Shown: positions 1 to 8,822, counted from the first letter of the stretch. The stretch: DNA of 64,000 nt from Dethiobacter alkaliphilus (GCA_016841605.1 JAENYV010000004.1:62001-126000), one strand, 5' to 3'. A program made the numbers and translations. The notes: a model not told the origin generated them from the sequence alone.

Positions 1-12
1 GAGGAATAAGAG

Positions 13-150
13 ATGAAAAAGCAAACAGCAGGCAGAGATGCCCTTGGAGCGTTTGCACCAAAATTTGCCGAAATTAACGATGAGGTGCTTTTTGGACAGG
101 TACATGGTCACGTGAAGATTAATAAGAGAAAGGATGAAAACGATGAATAA
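13..150 (+). pseudogene. Truncated carboxymuconolactone decarboxylase-family N-terminus
   Basis: A 45-codon reading frame opens at ATG 13 after a GAGG-like site. Its start (KKQTAGRDALGAFAPKFAE, then NDEVLFG) matches the N-terminus I know from the carboxymuconolactone decarboxylase/AhpD-like family. The catalytic CxxC region and the rest of the usual 100-plus residues are missing: after about residue 32 the frame becomes unrelated lysine-rich sequence and stops inside the next gene. I read it as a gene fossil whose body was deleted just before the alcohol dehydrogenase. It could still be translated as a short leader coupled to the next start. It is too short for the ORF track. Confidence 0.55.
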
Positions 151-1312
151 TTTCGTATATGACATTCCTACAAAAGTGTATTTTGGAGAAAATCAGCTGG
201 GAAACCTGGGAGTTGAATTAAGCAAATACGGCAAAAGGGTGCTTCTTACTTATGGTGGTGGTTCTATCAAGAAGATTGGGCTATACGACAAAATCGTAGA
301 GGAGATTAAAAAGGCGGGATTAGAACTTTATGAATTGTCCGGAATTGCCCCCAATCCAAGAGTATCCTCAGTAAATGCAGGTGCTGATATCTGCAAAAGA
401 GAGAATATTGATGTTCTACTGGCAGTAGGTGGCGGATCTGTGTTGGATTGTACAAAATATATCGGTGCAGCCGCTTATTATGAAGGAGACGCCTGGGATA
501 TCAGCCTTCAGAAGACACCTGTAGAAAGATGTCTGCCAATTATCACAGTGCTGACTCTAGCAGCGACAGGATCTGAAATGGATGCCGGCGGAGTAATCAG
601 CAATCCTGAAACGATTGATAAAATCGGTCTGCTTTTTCCGGTCATGCAACCAAAGGTATCGTTCCTCGATCCGACTGCCACCTATACCGTAAATAAATTT
701 CATACAGCCTGCGGTGCTGCAGACATAATAAGTCATGTTCTGGAAGTATATTTTAATATGGATCAGGATCTATATATGCTGGATACTGTGATGGAAGGCC
801 TCATAAAGACTGTAATCAAATATACACCCGTTGCATTGGAAGAACCTGATAATTATGAGGCACGTGCAAACCTGATGTGGACCTCCTCGTGGGCAATCAA
901 TGGTTTTATCAATGGTGGGAAACGTCAGGCATGGAGCTGCCATCCAATGGAACATGAGCTATCGGCATTTTATGATATTACACACGGTCTGGGTCTTGCC
1001 ATTCTAACTCCAAGATGGATGGAATATACGCTGAATGAAAAGACAGTCAGCAAGTTTTATCAGTTTGGCGTTAATGTATTTGAGATTGATGGGTCCTTAC
1101 CACAAATAGAAGTCGCTAAGAAGAGCATTGGGTTGCTGAAAAAATTCTTCTTTGAGACGCTGGGGCTGCAGAGCACCCTTACTGAAATCGGTATTGATGA
1201 GACAAACTTTAAAAGTATGGCTAAAAAAGCAGAAACATTGGGAAGCACAAAATATGCATTCCAGCCTTTAGCAGCTGAAGATATTGAAAATATTTTCAGG
1301 ATGTGTCTGTAG
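143..1312 (+). CDS. Iron-containing alcohol dehydrogenase
   Basis: A group III (iron-dependent) alcohol dehydrogenase of the butanol dehydrogenase/YqhD type, expected to interconvert an aldehyde and an alcohol with NAD(P)H in the cytoplasm. The translation shows the N-terminal nucleotide-binding half with the GGGSVLD loop, the TGSEMD segment, and the metal-site region with the conserved Asp and His of AADIISH followed by histidines in HPMEHE and DITHG. The length (about 389 residues) is normal. The track starts at ATG 134. I prefer ATG 143 because an AGAAAGGA element sits eight bases upstream and family members begin only a few residues before the FxYDIPTKVYFG segment. It overlaps the end of the upstream fossil. 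Substrate cannot be told from sequence. Confidence 0.9.
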   Translation: MNNFVYDIPTKVYFGENQLGNLGVELSKYGKRVLLTYGGGSIKKIGLYDKIVEEIKKAGLELYELSGIAPNPRVSSVNAGADICKRENIDVLLAVGGGSVLDCTKYIGAAAYYEGDAWDISLQKTPVERCLPIITVLTLAATGSEMDAGGVISNPETIDKIGLLFPVMQPKVSFLDPTATYTVNKFHTACGAADIISHVLEVYFNMDQDLYMLDTVMEGLIKTVIKYTPVALEEPDNYEARANLMWTSSWAINGFINGGKRQAWSCHPMEHELSAFYDITHGLGLAILTPRWMEYTLNEKTVSKFYQFGVNVFEIDGSLPQIEVAKKSIGLLKKFFFETLGLQSTLTEIGIDETNFKSMAKKAETLGSTKYAFQPLAAEDIENIFRMCL

Positions 1313-2011
1313 AAAGGGATCTTTATCAAAAGATTTGTGGTTTTAAGTTTCGGGTAGAGAAACCTATTCGAAAAAAACTTCCTGCTTGCATTTGCTCTTT
1401 ATTAAGTTTCATTGGGTCGGCTCCTTTCCGGGTGTCAAGGTGACGGTTTGCTGGCTTTTGAGCAGATGATCTCATAGATATTGCAGATCATCTCTATTAA
1501 TTTAACTCGCTGGCAGCGATGGAAACTGGAAAAGAGGTAAGTCCGGCAGATTCTCGGACAAAAAAAGAGCCGCTAAGAAAGCGGCAAGAACAAATGAAAA
1601 CTGTAACTCAAGTATAGCATAACTGGAACAGAATGGCAACAAGAAAACGGTGGAGACATGAAGCCTATTAATGGGAGGAATGTAAAATGTTTGCTAGATA
1701 AAAAAAACGGACTACGGTGTGGTCCTTAAAGGGAACCATGAGACAAGGCATAATGAAGTTAGGGAAGATGCATGTGTTGATAAAAAACTTAACGGAGGGA
1801 ACCCAAAATTGGTTTCCATCGTCTGGCAACAAGAAACGGCGAAAACTCCGTCAGACTCTGATTTTCTAAATCTAACAAAATTTCGTTTTCGTTGTAATAG
1901 AATAGGCTGATAAAACTAATAATAAACCTGAGTTTTCTATCCATATGCTTTTCTTTTTCAGCATCTCCTTTACGAAAGAGGAAGAAGAAACGCACAAGGA
2001 GAATTACTAAA
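1313..2011. other. Long intergenic region without a recognisable gene
   Basis: About 700 bases separate the alcohol dehydrogenase from the next membrane protein. The track offers a 63-residue plus frame (1719-1910) and a 68-residue minus frame (1789-1995); neither has a clear start site or recognisable family. A 9-bp inverted repeat (AGATGATCT at 1464-1472, AGATCATCT at 1485-1493) and a minus-strand terminator-like hairpin at 1560-1586 are visible. GGCAACAAGAAA recurs near 1636 and 1826. The region may be a decayed element, but I cannot identify it. Confidence 0.5.
1560..1586 (-). terminator. Intrinsic terminator-like hairpin on the minus strand
   Basis: GCCGCT (1570-1575) pairs with AGCGGC (1581-1586) around a five-base loop. 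On the minus strand the stem is followed by a run of seven T. No intact minus-strand gene lies upstream, so it may be left over from a deleted gene. Confidence 0.45.
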
Positions 2012-2566
2012 ATGTTTAATATTAAAGATAAAGTGCTACTGGGTGCTCTAAGTGGAGCACTGGTTGCTACAGCATTTAACTTGTTAGATTATATTTCTAT
2101 TACACTAAAAGTAAATAAATGGCATATATGGCAGATAGCAAGTTCGCTGTATTTTCCAAAAGGAGATCTGAATACTGTTCCAGCTTTAGCGTTGGGTGCA
2201 ATCACTCATACAACTTTAATGGCATTTGCGGGTATAATTATTTGTTATGTCCTATATTATACAGGAAGAGACTTCTATTTGGTAAAAGGAATATTAATAT
2301 TACTGTTTTTTTGGATAGGATTGTTCGGTGGCGTATTAAGCCTGGGAGTTACGAGCCTCCAACAACCTCTTGGTATTTCAACAAATATTGCTCACATTTT
2401 TGGTCATTTTGGTGCAAGTGTTATAATAAGTTATTTGATAGTTAAACTGGCGGATCCTAAAGTATGGAGTAAACCAGTTAATACTGTTAAAATACAAAAA
2501 AATATAGAGACAAACTACGTTAAAACAGTTGCTGAAAAACATAAAAAAAAGAAACCTACAGAATAA
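2012..2566 (+). CDS. Four-helix membrane protein of unknown function
   Basis: A 184-residue protein with about four hydrophobic segments: residues 8-28 (starting LLGALSGALVATAFNLLDYI), about 60-83, 92-115 and 122-145. It ends in a basic lysine-rich cytoplasmic tail. AAGGAGAATTACTAAA precedes the ATG. I do not know its function. Its layout resembles the minus-strand protein at 8231-8674: a glycine near the N-terminus, an Asn-x-x-Tyr in the first helix, a conserved small-residue turn before helix 2 and a His near helix 2. The two look like paralogues. There is no operon partner, and the next gene is 271 bases away. Confidence 0.75.
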   Translation: MFNIKDKVLLGALSGALVATAFNLLDYISITLKVNKWHIWQIASSLYFPKGDLNTVPALALGAITHTTLMAFAGIIICYVLYYTGRDFYLVKGILILLFFWIGLFGGVLSLGVTSLQQPLGISTNIAHIFGHFGASVIISYLIVKLADPKVWSKPVNTVKIQKNIETNYVKTVAEKHKKKKPTE

Positions 2567-2745
2567 GCTGACCAGACTACACCATATAGCACCCCCAAAA
2601 CTATCCTTTTTTTCTTCGAATACATAATCCCAATGGTCCCTAAAATAACTGTTGATTACACTAGACACACTTTACCTATTTCAAGAATTTTCATTCCTTT
2701 AACGAGTTAATCATTGAATAATTGTAAAAAGATCTGCTTATAGCC

Positions 2746-2772
2746 TTCATAGCGACTACAGTGGGCTATGAA
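2746..2772. promoter_or_regulatory. Inverted repeat upstream of the DnaJ-like gene
   Basis: TTCATAGC (2746-2753) and GCTATGAA (2765-2772) form a perfect 8-bp inverted repeat with an 11-base spacer, about 65 bases before the J-domain gene. It could be an operator or an mRNA hairpin. It is not the CIRCE sequence typical of HrcA-regulated chaperone genes. Confidence 0.3.
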
Positions 2773-2837
2773 ACAATGTTTTATTACAACTGCAACTAAT
2801 AAGCAGCTGTACAGGGCTATAGAGAGGATGGGAAAAC

Positions 2838-3587
2838 ATGGCTAAGGATTATTATCAATTTTTAGGAGTAAGTGAAAATGCCACCCAGGAGCAGATAAAG
2901 GCTGCCTATCGTAAGCTGGCTTTTAAATATCATCCGGACAAAAATAAAGAAGATCCAACGGCAGCGAAAAAAATGAAGGAAATAAATGAAGCCTATGCCG
3001 TTCTTTCTGATCAAGGAAAAAGAAGAGAATATGATACTTATAAAAATAGTTATGGAGCTTTTGCTTCTCAGAAATATAAAGAAAATTATTCCGAAGAAGA
3101 CATTTTTAGGAACTCAGATATAAACCAAATATTTGATCAGATGTCCCAAATATTCGGTTTTAGAAACTTTGAAGAAATATTTACGGAATTTTATGGTTCC
3201 CGTTATCAAACTTATACTTTCCGCCGGCCGGGATTTTTTAGGGGGGAATTTAACTTTTATGGTTTTAGGCCTTTAAAGCATAGAATGGAGAAAGCCTTTG
3301 GGGTAAATTTTGCAGAAAGAGGCAGAGACCTCTACGATGTGTTTATTTTAACCCCCGAACAAGCGGAAAAAGGAGGTAAAGTGGAATATTCCTGCCATAA
3401 AGGAGGAAGGCATCAAAAAATTATTGTAAAAGTGCCTTCGAAAATAAAAGATGGCCAAAAAATAAGATTAAAAGGGATGGGAGCAGATGGAAAAGGTGGA
3501 GGAGAAGCAGGAGATCTATACCTTAAAGTTGAAATTGTAGTTCCTTTGCTGCAAAAAATAAAAAGCTTGTTTAAGCGGAAGCCTTGA
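2838..3587 (+). CDS. DnaJ/CbpA-like J-domain co-chaperone
   Basis: A 249-residue J-domain protein expected to stimulate an Hsp70 (DnaK) ATPase in the cytoplasm. The J domain fills residues 1-70 with the essential HPD tripeptide in KYHPDKN. A glycine/phenylalanine-rich and aromatic linker follows. One C-terminal substrate-binding subdomain comes next, with the [17 protein letters not shown] and [17 protein letters not shown] segments. There is no CxxCxGxG zinc-finger region, so it is a type II (CbpA-like) protein and not canonical DnaJ. It is short because the second C-terminal subdomain and dimerisation end appear reduced to [12 protein letters not shown] plus a basic tail. The start has AGAGAGGATGGG upstream. 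It stands alone, away from any dnaK or grpE. Confidence 0.88.
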   Translation: MAKDYYQFLGVSENATQEQIKAAYRKLAFKYHPDKNKEDPTAAKKMKEINEAYAVLSDQGKRREYDTYKNSYGAFASQKYKENYSEEDIFRNSDINQIFDQMSQIFGFRNFEEIFTEFYGSRYQTYTFRRPGFFRGEFNFYGFRPLKHRMEKAFGVNFAERGRDLYDVFILTPEQAEKGGKVEYSCHKGGRHQKIIVKVPSKIKDGQKIRLKGMGADGKGGGEAGDLYLKVEIVVPLLQKIKSLFKRKP

Positions 3588-3608
3588 ACAAAAACAGCTA
3601 AAAAAAAA

Positions 3609-3783
3609 AAGGATTTCCCCTCTATGCTGTAGTATCCTCCCCGCTGAGCCGGGGAATAACAGATTTCTTCCTCTGCCTCTGCAAGCTTTGTATAAAGGCT
3701 TATGAGTGCCTGCTGCCGCTCGTAGGTTTCAATACTCATCACAACCATATCACCGACACCGTTTTTAGTAATAAAAACCCGGA
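3609..3783 (-). pseudogene. Phd/YefM-type antitoxin remnant
   Basis: On the minus strand the frame reads FITKNGVGDMVVMSIETYE and continues through a helical LYTKLAEAEEEI segment. This matches the middle of Phd/YefM-family type II antitoxins, where 'ITKNGxGDxVVMS' is a hallmark. The DNA-binding N-terminus is absent: upstream it joins unrelated sequence at a CTACAGCGAAAA repeat core. The open frame continues past the natural end into the antisense of the DnaJ-like gene. No partner toxin is nearby. It is a decayed fragment; the track's 111-residue ORF (3413-3748) includes it but overstates its length. Confidence 0.6.
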
Positions 3784-3792
3784 TCTGCGTAA

Positions 3793-3808
3793 ATTTTCGC
3801 TGTAGTAT
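3793..3808 (-). repeat. Core of dispersed CTACAGCGAAAA repeat
   Basis: The minus strand reads ATACTACAGCGAAAAT, matching intergenic copies at 46382, 50291 (minus), 56547 and, more loosely, 10430. A second partial core on the same strand (ATACTACAGC, 3626-3635) lies on the other side of the antitoxin remnant, so the fossil is bracketed by 10-bp direct repeats. Confidence 0.5.
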
Positions 3809-3813
3809 TATTT

Positions 3814-3839
3814 AAGTCCTTGTTGGGCTTCTTTTTTTT
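3814..3839 (+). terminator. Weak intrinsic terminator
   Basis: AAGTCC pairs with GGGCTT (one G-T pair) around a TTGTT loop and is followed by CTTTTTTTT. It would stop plus-strand transcription from the DnaJ-like gene ahead of the secreted-protein gene. Confidence 0.45.
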
Positions 3840-3991
3840 AGGTAGATGGCCAATGCTTTACCACCTTTTTTGCTACACTGTCGTTTATTTTTCGGTAAGA
3901 AAAGAAGGTAAAACAGAATATTTGCAGAAAAGGGATATTATGACATGATTATTTAAAAGTTATCGTAATAGAGAGATTTGGAGGTAGTAAT

Positions 3992-6900
3992 ATGTTAGGC
4001 TCTGGTTTCAGAAAAAAATTATGGGTTATTTTATCTTTTTTTCTTGTTTTGAACCTATTGGCGGTGCCGGTGATAGGGGAGGAGAATGAACAAACTTATC
4101 CGAATAATTCGACGATGGATATAAATAATCAAGGCAATTTGCCGCCGACAGTCGCAGAACACATCTACAACGGCGCTGTTGAAATTTTGCCTGAAGATGC
4201 ACCCCTAAAATATAAAGAGGACGGCAAGAATTTTTCGCCACCTCGTATTGATGATGTCTCATTACAGTTGCAAGAATATGAGAGCTTTGATATACAGATT
4301 CAACAGGTTAAAGCTCGTATAAATCCACAAGATCAGCGTTATATCTATGTTTCAGGGACAGTTCTGGGAAATTTTGACCAAGTTTTAATATGGTTCTATC
4401 ATGTCGAAGAAGGACTTTGGTATTATAATGACAGTACAAACTTTTTATATAACGGAAATTTTAATCGTAACATCGGTCTATTTGATAAAGGAACTTACTA
4501 TGTAACAGTGGAGGTAATAAAAGGGGAAACATCCTGCGAGGCATGGGCAGATCGGACTGTTGTTATTGAACATTATAACCAAGTCACTTTTTTTATTAAT
4601 TCATCAGATTACGTTTGCAATGGAGAAGTATTTTCAACGGATGCGGCCCCTATTCTAGACGATGGGCGTGTTTTTGTTTCTGTTAGCTTTGTAGCTGACA
4701 CTTTTCGGGCAGAAGCTGAATGGAATTCAGTAGCACAAAAGGTAACCCTAACCCGACGGAATAAAATTATTACTATAAGAATTGGTGAATACACCCTTGA
4801 GTTAGTTGAAGGTAACAGAGTATTTGTTATGGCAATGGACGTTGCAGCTTTGATTAGAAATGGAAAAACATACCTGCCGTTCCGTTTTATCGCTGAGGCC
4901 TTTGGCGCCGAAGTGGAATGGGGTCCTCTTAACGCTCCCATTGAGTGGGTAGCGTTTGTAGACCAGTTTTATTCTCCTTTTGAATTATTGGAAGTAACAA
5001 ATAGTAATGTTCGTTTTTTTGAAGGGGATGATTATAATGTTCCATTTGAAGAACGCATCTATAAGAATGTATTCCCTTCTACCAGCAGGTATATTTATTT
5101 TGAACTAGCTTTAGATTATCCGGAAACTTTTGTAGACATGGATTATCCGTTCACAGCAGTTTATTATACCCCAAATGGAGAAGAACAAATATTCAGTTAT
5201 TTTTTTATAGATTGGGGTTGGACCTCATCTTATCATAGTGCCGGGTATGGTTATGTAAATATCGGTTATTGGCATCCGGGAACATATACGGTAAAAATAT
5301 TTGATGGAGGCCATGAGCTTGCCTCGGGTAACTTTACTATATCGTCTGATTTAATTATCGGGGCTCATTCCCTGACCTTTTTTCCTAATTACCTGAGTTA
5401 TATTCAAGATGGAGAGATTAAAACAGCTGCTGCTGAGCCAACTATTATTTCAAACCCAGTCTCAGAGCAGTTTTTTGTACCGGCAAAAACAGTGGCGGAA
5501 GCATATGCGGCAGAGCTTGACCGGTCACCGGAACATGGACCTGCAGAGATCGTAACGTTGAAACGTAATAACTTGCAGGCAACCATGGAATCCGGGTCAT
5601 CTGTAGTTACAATTTTAGAAGACGGGATTACCCGTTCCATTAATATGGAACAACCACTTTTCTTAAATAATGATGAAATATTTTTATCAGCCCGTGCTGT
5701 ATCCGGAATTTTTCGTGTATGTGTTAATTTTGATATAAACTCTTTCGAGTGGATAACTTTTGGAAAAGTAGTTACTGTTTATAAACCTGTAACTTCAGCT
5801 TTAAGTGTGGCAATAGATAACCATATTAATGCAAAACCCCAGTCCGGACTCAATGAAGCAACAGTAGTCTATGAAACTTCTATTGCTCCCGGCATTACCA
5901 GATTTCTCGCTTTGTATGATCTGCTGGAGCAAGATGTCACTGCTATTGGACCTGTTCGCAGTGCCAGGGAGCATCTAGTTAGCCTTGCAACAGGACATGG
6001 GGGGAGTTTTGCCCATGCAGGTGGAAGCGGTGAAGCATTATCTATTCTTTCCGGAGTTCCTCTTTTAAACTTCGACGAAATATATGGTGCTGCAAATTAC
6101 TTTTACCGTGATCCCAGCGGTGCTGCCCCTCATAATCTTTATACAAATACTGAGTCAATCAAAGAAGGAATAAATGATAGCCCTAGAACCTTGCTTCCTT
6201 TATCACATCCATGGCCTACAGGAAATATGACGGGTGGCATTGAAGCTAATGCGGCTGAAGTTCGGTTCATTGATCATAACAATGATGTTGAATTTCGCTG
6301 GGAAGGAGAGCGTTATATAAGGTATGAAAAAGGGCAGCAAGTGCTACTGGCGGACAGTAATCCGGTGGAAGCCGGAAATATTGTTGTCCTGAAAGCTCCC
6401 CATGAAAAAATATATAAGGAGAACCTGCAAGAATGGGTTATTCAAGCTAATGTTATCGGATCAGGGCCGGCCAGTTTTTATCGAGATGGTATGGTTTGGG
6501 AAGGAAAGTGGGAAAAAACCAATCACAGCGAACCATTCTCTTTTACGGTTGGTAATGATCCCATGGTTTTTGCGACAGGTAATATATGGATTTTAATAGC
6601 AAGCAGCAACACCTACTCTCTGATAATGCAAACTTATGGTCAGGGGTCTACTCAACCTGATGCAGGGACTCATTGTATTCTGGAAAATGAAATTGTTAAG
6701 TTAACGGCAGTTCCAGATGAAGGCTGGCAGTTCCAAAAGTGGGTTATCAATGACTCTGAATACTCGACAGATAGTGTTGAAATAAACATGGATTCAAACA
6801 AAACAGTTAATGCCTACTTTATACAAAATAATAGCCAAGACGAATGCTTCATTGCCACTGCTGCTTATGGTTCAAAACTTAACCCTGCTGTAGCTCTTCT

Positions 6901-7156
6901 CAGGCAGTTCAGGGATGCAAAACTCATGACAAACATTCCGGGCCGAAAGTTTGTAAGCTTTTATTACAACATTTCTCCCCCAATCGCAAAATATCTTGCA
7001 AAAAATACAATCCTGAAGTGGCTGTTTCGTATTGTTCTTTTACCGGTAATTGCGGCTGCATATTTACTGATGAATCCCAGGCTATTATTTTTTATTATGA
7101 TGGGTTGCGTTGCGCTATTTTGGTGGATGAGGTATCGAAGGGCCGTTTATAAATAG
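3992..7156 (+). CDS. Large secreted, membrane-anchored protein with DUF3048 domain
   Basis: A 1054-residue exported protein. Residues 1-30 form a signal peptide (basic start, LSFFLVLNLLAVPVIG core). Two stretches resemble the copper-amine-oxidase N-terminal (stalk) domain often used by Clostridia as an envelope module: about 195-330, with YLPFRFIAEAFGAEVEW, and about 450-590. From about 605 to 870 lies a DUF3048 (YerB-like) domain, with VAIDNH, GPVRSARE and DPSGAAPHNLYT. A bacterial B-type repeat (about 885-950) comes next, then the CFIATAAYGS motif at residue 952. The C-terminus has a transmembrane helix and a basic tail. GGAGG lies seven bases before ATG 3992. The role is unknown; envelope or peptidoglycan-associated function is likely. 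It is not in an operon. Confidence 0.85.
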   Translation: MLGSGFRKKLWVILSFFLVLNLLAVPVIGEENEQTYPNNSTMDINNQGNLPPTVAEHIYNGAVEILPEDAPLKYKEDGKNFSPPRIDDVSLQLQEYESFDIQIQQVKARINPQDQRYIYVSGTVLGNFDQVLIWFYHVEEGLWYYNDSTNFLYNGNFNRNIGLFDKGTYYVTVEVIKGETSCEAWADRTVVIEHYNQVTFFINSSDYVCNGEVFSTDAAPILDDGRVFVSVSFVADTFRAEAEWNSVAQKVTLTRRNKIITIRIGEYTLELVEGNRVFVMAMDVAALIRNGKTYLPFRFIAEAFGAEVEWGPLNAPIEWVAFVDQFYSPFELLEVTNSNVRFFEGDDYNVPFEERIYKNVFPSTSRYIYFELALDYPETFVDMDYPFTAVYYTPNGEEQIFSYFFIDWGWTSSYHSAGYGYVNIGYWHPGTYTVKIFDGGHELASGNFTISSDLIIGAHSLTFFPNYLSYIQDGEIKTAAAEPTIISNPVSEQFFVPAKTVAEAYAAELDRSPEHGPAEIVTLKRNNLQATMESGSSVVTILEDGITRSINMEQPLFLNNDEIFLSARAVSGIFRVCVNFDINSFEWITFGKVVTVYKPVTSALSVAIDNHINAKPQSGLNEATVVYETSIAPGITRFLALYDLLEQDVTAIGPVRSAREHLVSLATGHGGSFAHAGGSGEALSILSGVPLLNFDEIYGAANYFYRDPSGAAPHNLYTNTESIKEGINDSPRTLLPLSHPWPTGNMTGGIEANAAEVRFIDHNNDVEFRWEGERYIRYEKGQQVLLADSNPVEAGNIVVLKAPHEKIYKENLQEWVIQANVIGSGPASFYRDGMVWEGKWEKTNHSEPFSFTVGNDPMVFATGNIWILIASSNTYSLIMQTYGQGSTQPDAGTHCILENEIVKLTAVPDEGWQFQKWVINDSEYSTDSVEINMDSNKTVNAYFIQNNSQDECFIATAAYGSKLNPAVALLRQFRDAKLMTNIPGRKFVSFYYNISPPIAKYLAKNTILKWLFRIVLLPVIAAAYLLMNPRLLFFIMMGCVALFWWMRYRRAVYK

Positions 7157-7178
7157 CGGTAATGAGGTATGCCTGGAG

Positions 7179-7265
7179 ATGGAAGAAAAACTCATAGCTC
7201 TCTGTGGGATGAAATGCAGGGTATGTGTAAGTTGTTCAGCTCGATTACGCTTTCATAAACCATGA
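7179..7265 (+). pseudogene. DUF3795 N-terminal remnant
   Basis: A 28-codon frame starts MEEKLIALCGMKCRVC. This is the cysteine-containing N-terminus of DUF3795 proteins, the family of the intact gene 80 bases downstream (KIVAPCGIDCFNC). It stops soon after. It is best read as the remains of a tandem paralogue, too short for the ORF track. Confidence 0.5.
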
Positions 7266-7347
7266 AAAGATCGATATTATAATGTAACCTTTTTAGAGTA
7301 GTGAGTGTCTAACAATATGAAAGATAATTTAAAGGGAGGTATCTAAT

Positions 7348-7773
7348 TTGAAAAAGAAAATTGTAGCACCATGTGGCATTGATTGTTTTAACTGTGAAAT
7401 CTTTGAGGACAATGTAACAGATGAATTGCAAACCAGGTTATCGGCAATGACCCAAGTACCCAAAGAAATGATAACCTGTAAGGGCTGCATCGACGGCAAT
7501 ATCTGCTTGCTCTTAAAAATACAAGGTAAGAACTGTAAGACTTCCGATTGTGCCAGGGAAAAAGGAGTGGATTATTGTTTTGAATGTGATATGTTTCCTT
7601 GTCAATATTTGATGCCGCTTGCTGATGGGGCGGATAAATTTCCGCATAATATGAAACTGTATAACCTTTGTTTAATGAAAGAAATAGGCGTCGAGGCCTG
7701 GACGGAAAAAGCAGGGGATATTAGAAAAACTTATTATACAAAAAAGCTGGAAATTGGTGAAGGTGGAAGTTAA
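7348..7773 (+). CDS. DUF3795 cysteine-rich protein
   Basis: A 141-residue DUF3795-family protein of unknown function. It is rich in cysteines arranged in the family pattern: APCGIDCFNC near the start, CKGCIDGNIC in the middle, then CKTSDCAREKGVDYCFECDMFPC. These suggest a bound metal or Fe-S cluster. The start is TTG 7348, supported by GGGAGG eight bases upstream; no ATG lies at the conserved N-terminus. It follows a truncated relative (7179-7265). The next gene is 35 bases downstream and may be co-transcribed. Confidence 0.85.
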   Translation: MKKKIVAPCGIDCFNCEIFEDNVTDELQTRLSAMTQVPKEMITCKGCIDGNICLLLKIQGKNCKTSDCAREKGVDYCFECDMFPCQYLMPLADGADKFPHNMKLYNLCLMKEIGVEAWTEKAGDIRKTYYTKKLEIGEGGS

Positions 7774-7808
7774 CTAATAAAAAATCGTTAAATGAACATT
7801 ACTATAAT

Positions 7809-8189
7809 ATGCGACTTTGGCATGAAAAACTAATTTCATCGCTACCGCGTCAACAGTTGCTTGGCTTGCACAGGGAATGCTGTGCGCTTAGAGGACTTTT
7901 CTGGGGAAGAAAACACAAAGTAGTTGAATATGTGTTTCGCTATAATCCCGGTTACCTTGTTGCATATCATACTAAGGTTATGAAGGAGATGCAAAAACGC
8001 GGTTATAGAGTTGATGAAACATGGTTTAACCCTCTTTACAGAGGCAAAAGATGTAATCCTTATCAAGATCCGGATTTAATCATAACTGTAAAGGCCTGCC
8101 CGGTTTATTCCGAGCATGACGATGCTTATCTTCAAGAATGCCTGGATAATTTAGCAAGAAAGGGTATCGAAATTCAAGTTCGCCCGTAA
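7809..8189 (+). CDS. TIGR02328/pyrimidine-dimer glycosylase-like protein
   Basis: A 126-residue protein starting MRLWHEKLISSLPRQQLLGLHREC. This is the hallmark of the conserved TIGR02328 family, related to the pyrimidine dimer DNA glycosylase (Pyr_excise) superfamily. Other conserved pieces are CALRG, W-G-x-K-H, NPLYRGKRC and PYQDPDLI. Whether it acts on damaged DNA is not established for this subgroup. No good ribosome binding site precedes ATG 7809, so it may depend on translation from the DUF3795 gene 35 bases upstream. The ORF at 7842-8066 on the other strand is a shadow. Confidence 0.8.
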   Translation: MRLWHEKLISSLPRQQLLGLHRECCALRGLFWGRKHKVVEYVFRYNPGYLVAYHTKVMKEMQKRGYRVDETWFNPLYRGKRCNPYQDPDLIITVKACPVYSEHDDAYLQECLDNLARKGIEIQVRP

Positions 8190-8230
8190 GTATTTTGGAT
8201 ACAGGGTATAATCTGCGTGGCCGTCTGCTG

Positions 8231-8674
8231 TCAGTTGTGGCGTGGAGATGTATCGAAAGATCTGAGAGAAGCTGCAGTTATTATACCCCATAACAGGCTT
8301 CCGATAATAATTGAAACTGTTGTTCCGGTCGCGTGGTTATTGAGAAAGGGAACTTGGAAAATAATTGGAATGGAAATAAAAAGGAATCCGGAGATAAAGC
8401 CAAACAAGGCTCCTTTCAGCAAATATCGTTCTGAGGTAATCAAGGGCATTAAATAGGCGACAATAATTCCAATAACTGCAGACCAGATAATATGAGCAAA
8501 AAGAGCAGTAACTAGTTCAACCGTGTTCGCAGGGACATTCCCAAAGAGCAAAACCGAAGCCCAGTCTAAGAACCGAAGTTTGGCGTAATTTAGCCCGTAA
8601 GAAATAAAGCTCCAGATATTCATGATGATGGCGCCGTATGTTCCGGCAATGAAGCCTCTTGAAAACCTGTCCAT
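8231..8674 (-). CDS. Four-helix membrane protein, paralogue of 2012-2566
   Basis: A 147-residue integral membrane protein with four predicted helices, at about residues 8-26, 55-78, 88-108 and 118-137. GAGGAGT stands just upstream of ATG 8674 on the minus strand. The first half (FIAGTYGAIIMNIWSFISYG, then LDWASVLLFG) parallels the plus-strand protein at 2012-2566 in spacing and key small and aromatic residues. A small family of such proteins therefore appears twice within 6 kb. Function is unknown, and I see no catalytic motif. The plus-strand ORF 8217-8456 is its shadow. Confidence 0.75.
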   Translation of the reverse strand: MDRFSRGFIAGTYGAIIMNIWSFISYGLNYAKLRFLDWASVLLFGNVPANTVELVTALFAHIIWSAVIGIIVAYLMPLITSERYLLKGALFGFISGFLFISIPIIFQVPFLNNHATGTTVSIIIGSLLWGIITAASLRSFDTSPRHN

Positions 8675-8793
8675 AAGAGCATACTCCTCAAATCAACGTA
8701 ACTTATTTTATGTTAGCCTGCATAATTTAATACAATTTATTGATTAAGTAAAATTTGGATAAAACAGCAAAGAATTTCACAACCTCCACCACT

Positions 8794-8822
8794 AAAAAAA
8801 TCGGGGTTCTTACGAACCCCGA
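8794..8822 (-). terminator. Intrinsic terminator of the UbiD-like gene
   Basis: TCGGGGTTC (8801-8809) and GAACCCCGA (8814-8822) form a perfect 9-bp stem with a TTAC loop. On the minus strand it is followed by seven T. It lies about 115 bases after the stop of the UbiD-family gene. Confidence 0.85.

Noticed and set aside
1600-1910. Group II intron or retroelement remnant
   Set aside because: A vague impression only; no domain V-like hairpin or reverse-transcriptase motif can be seen.
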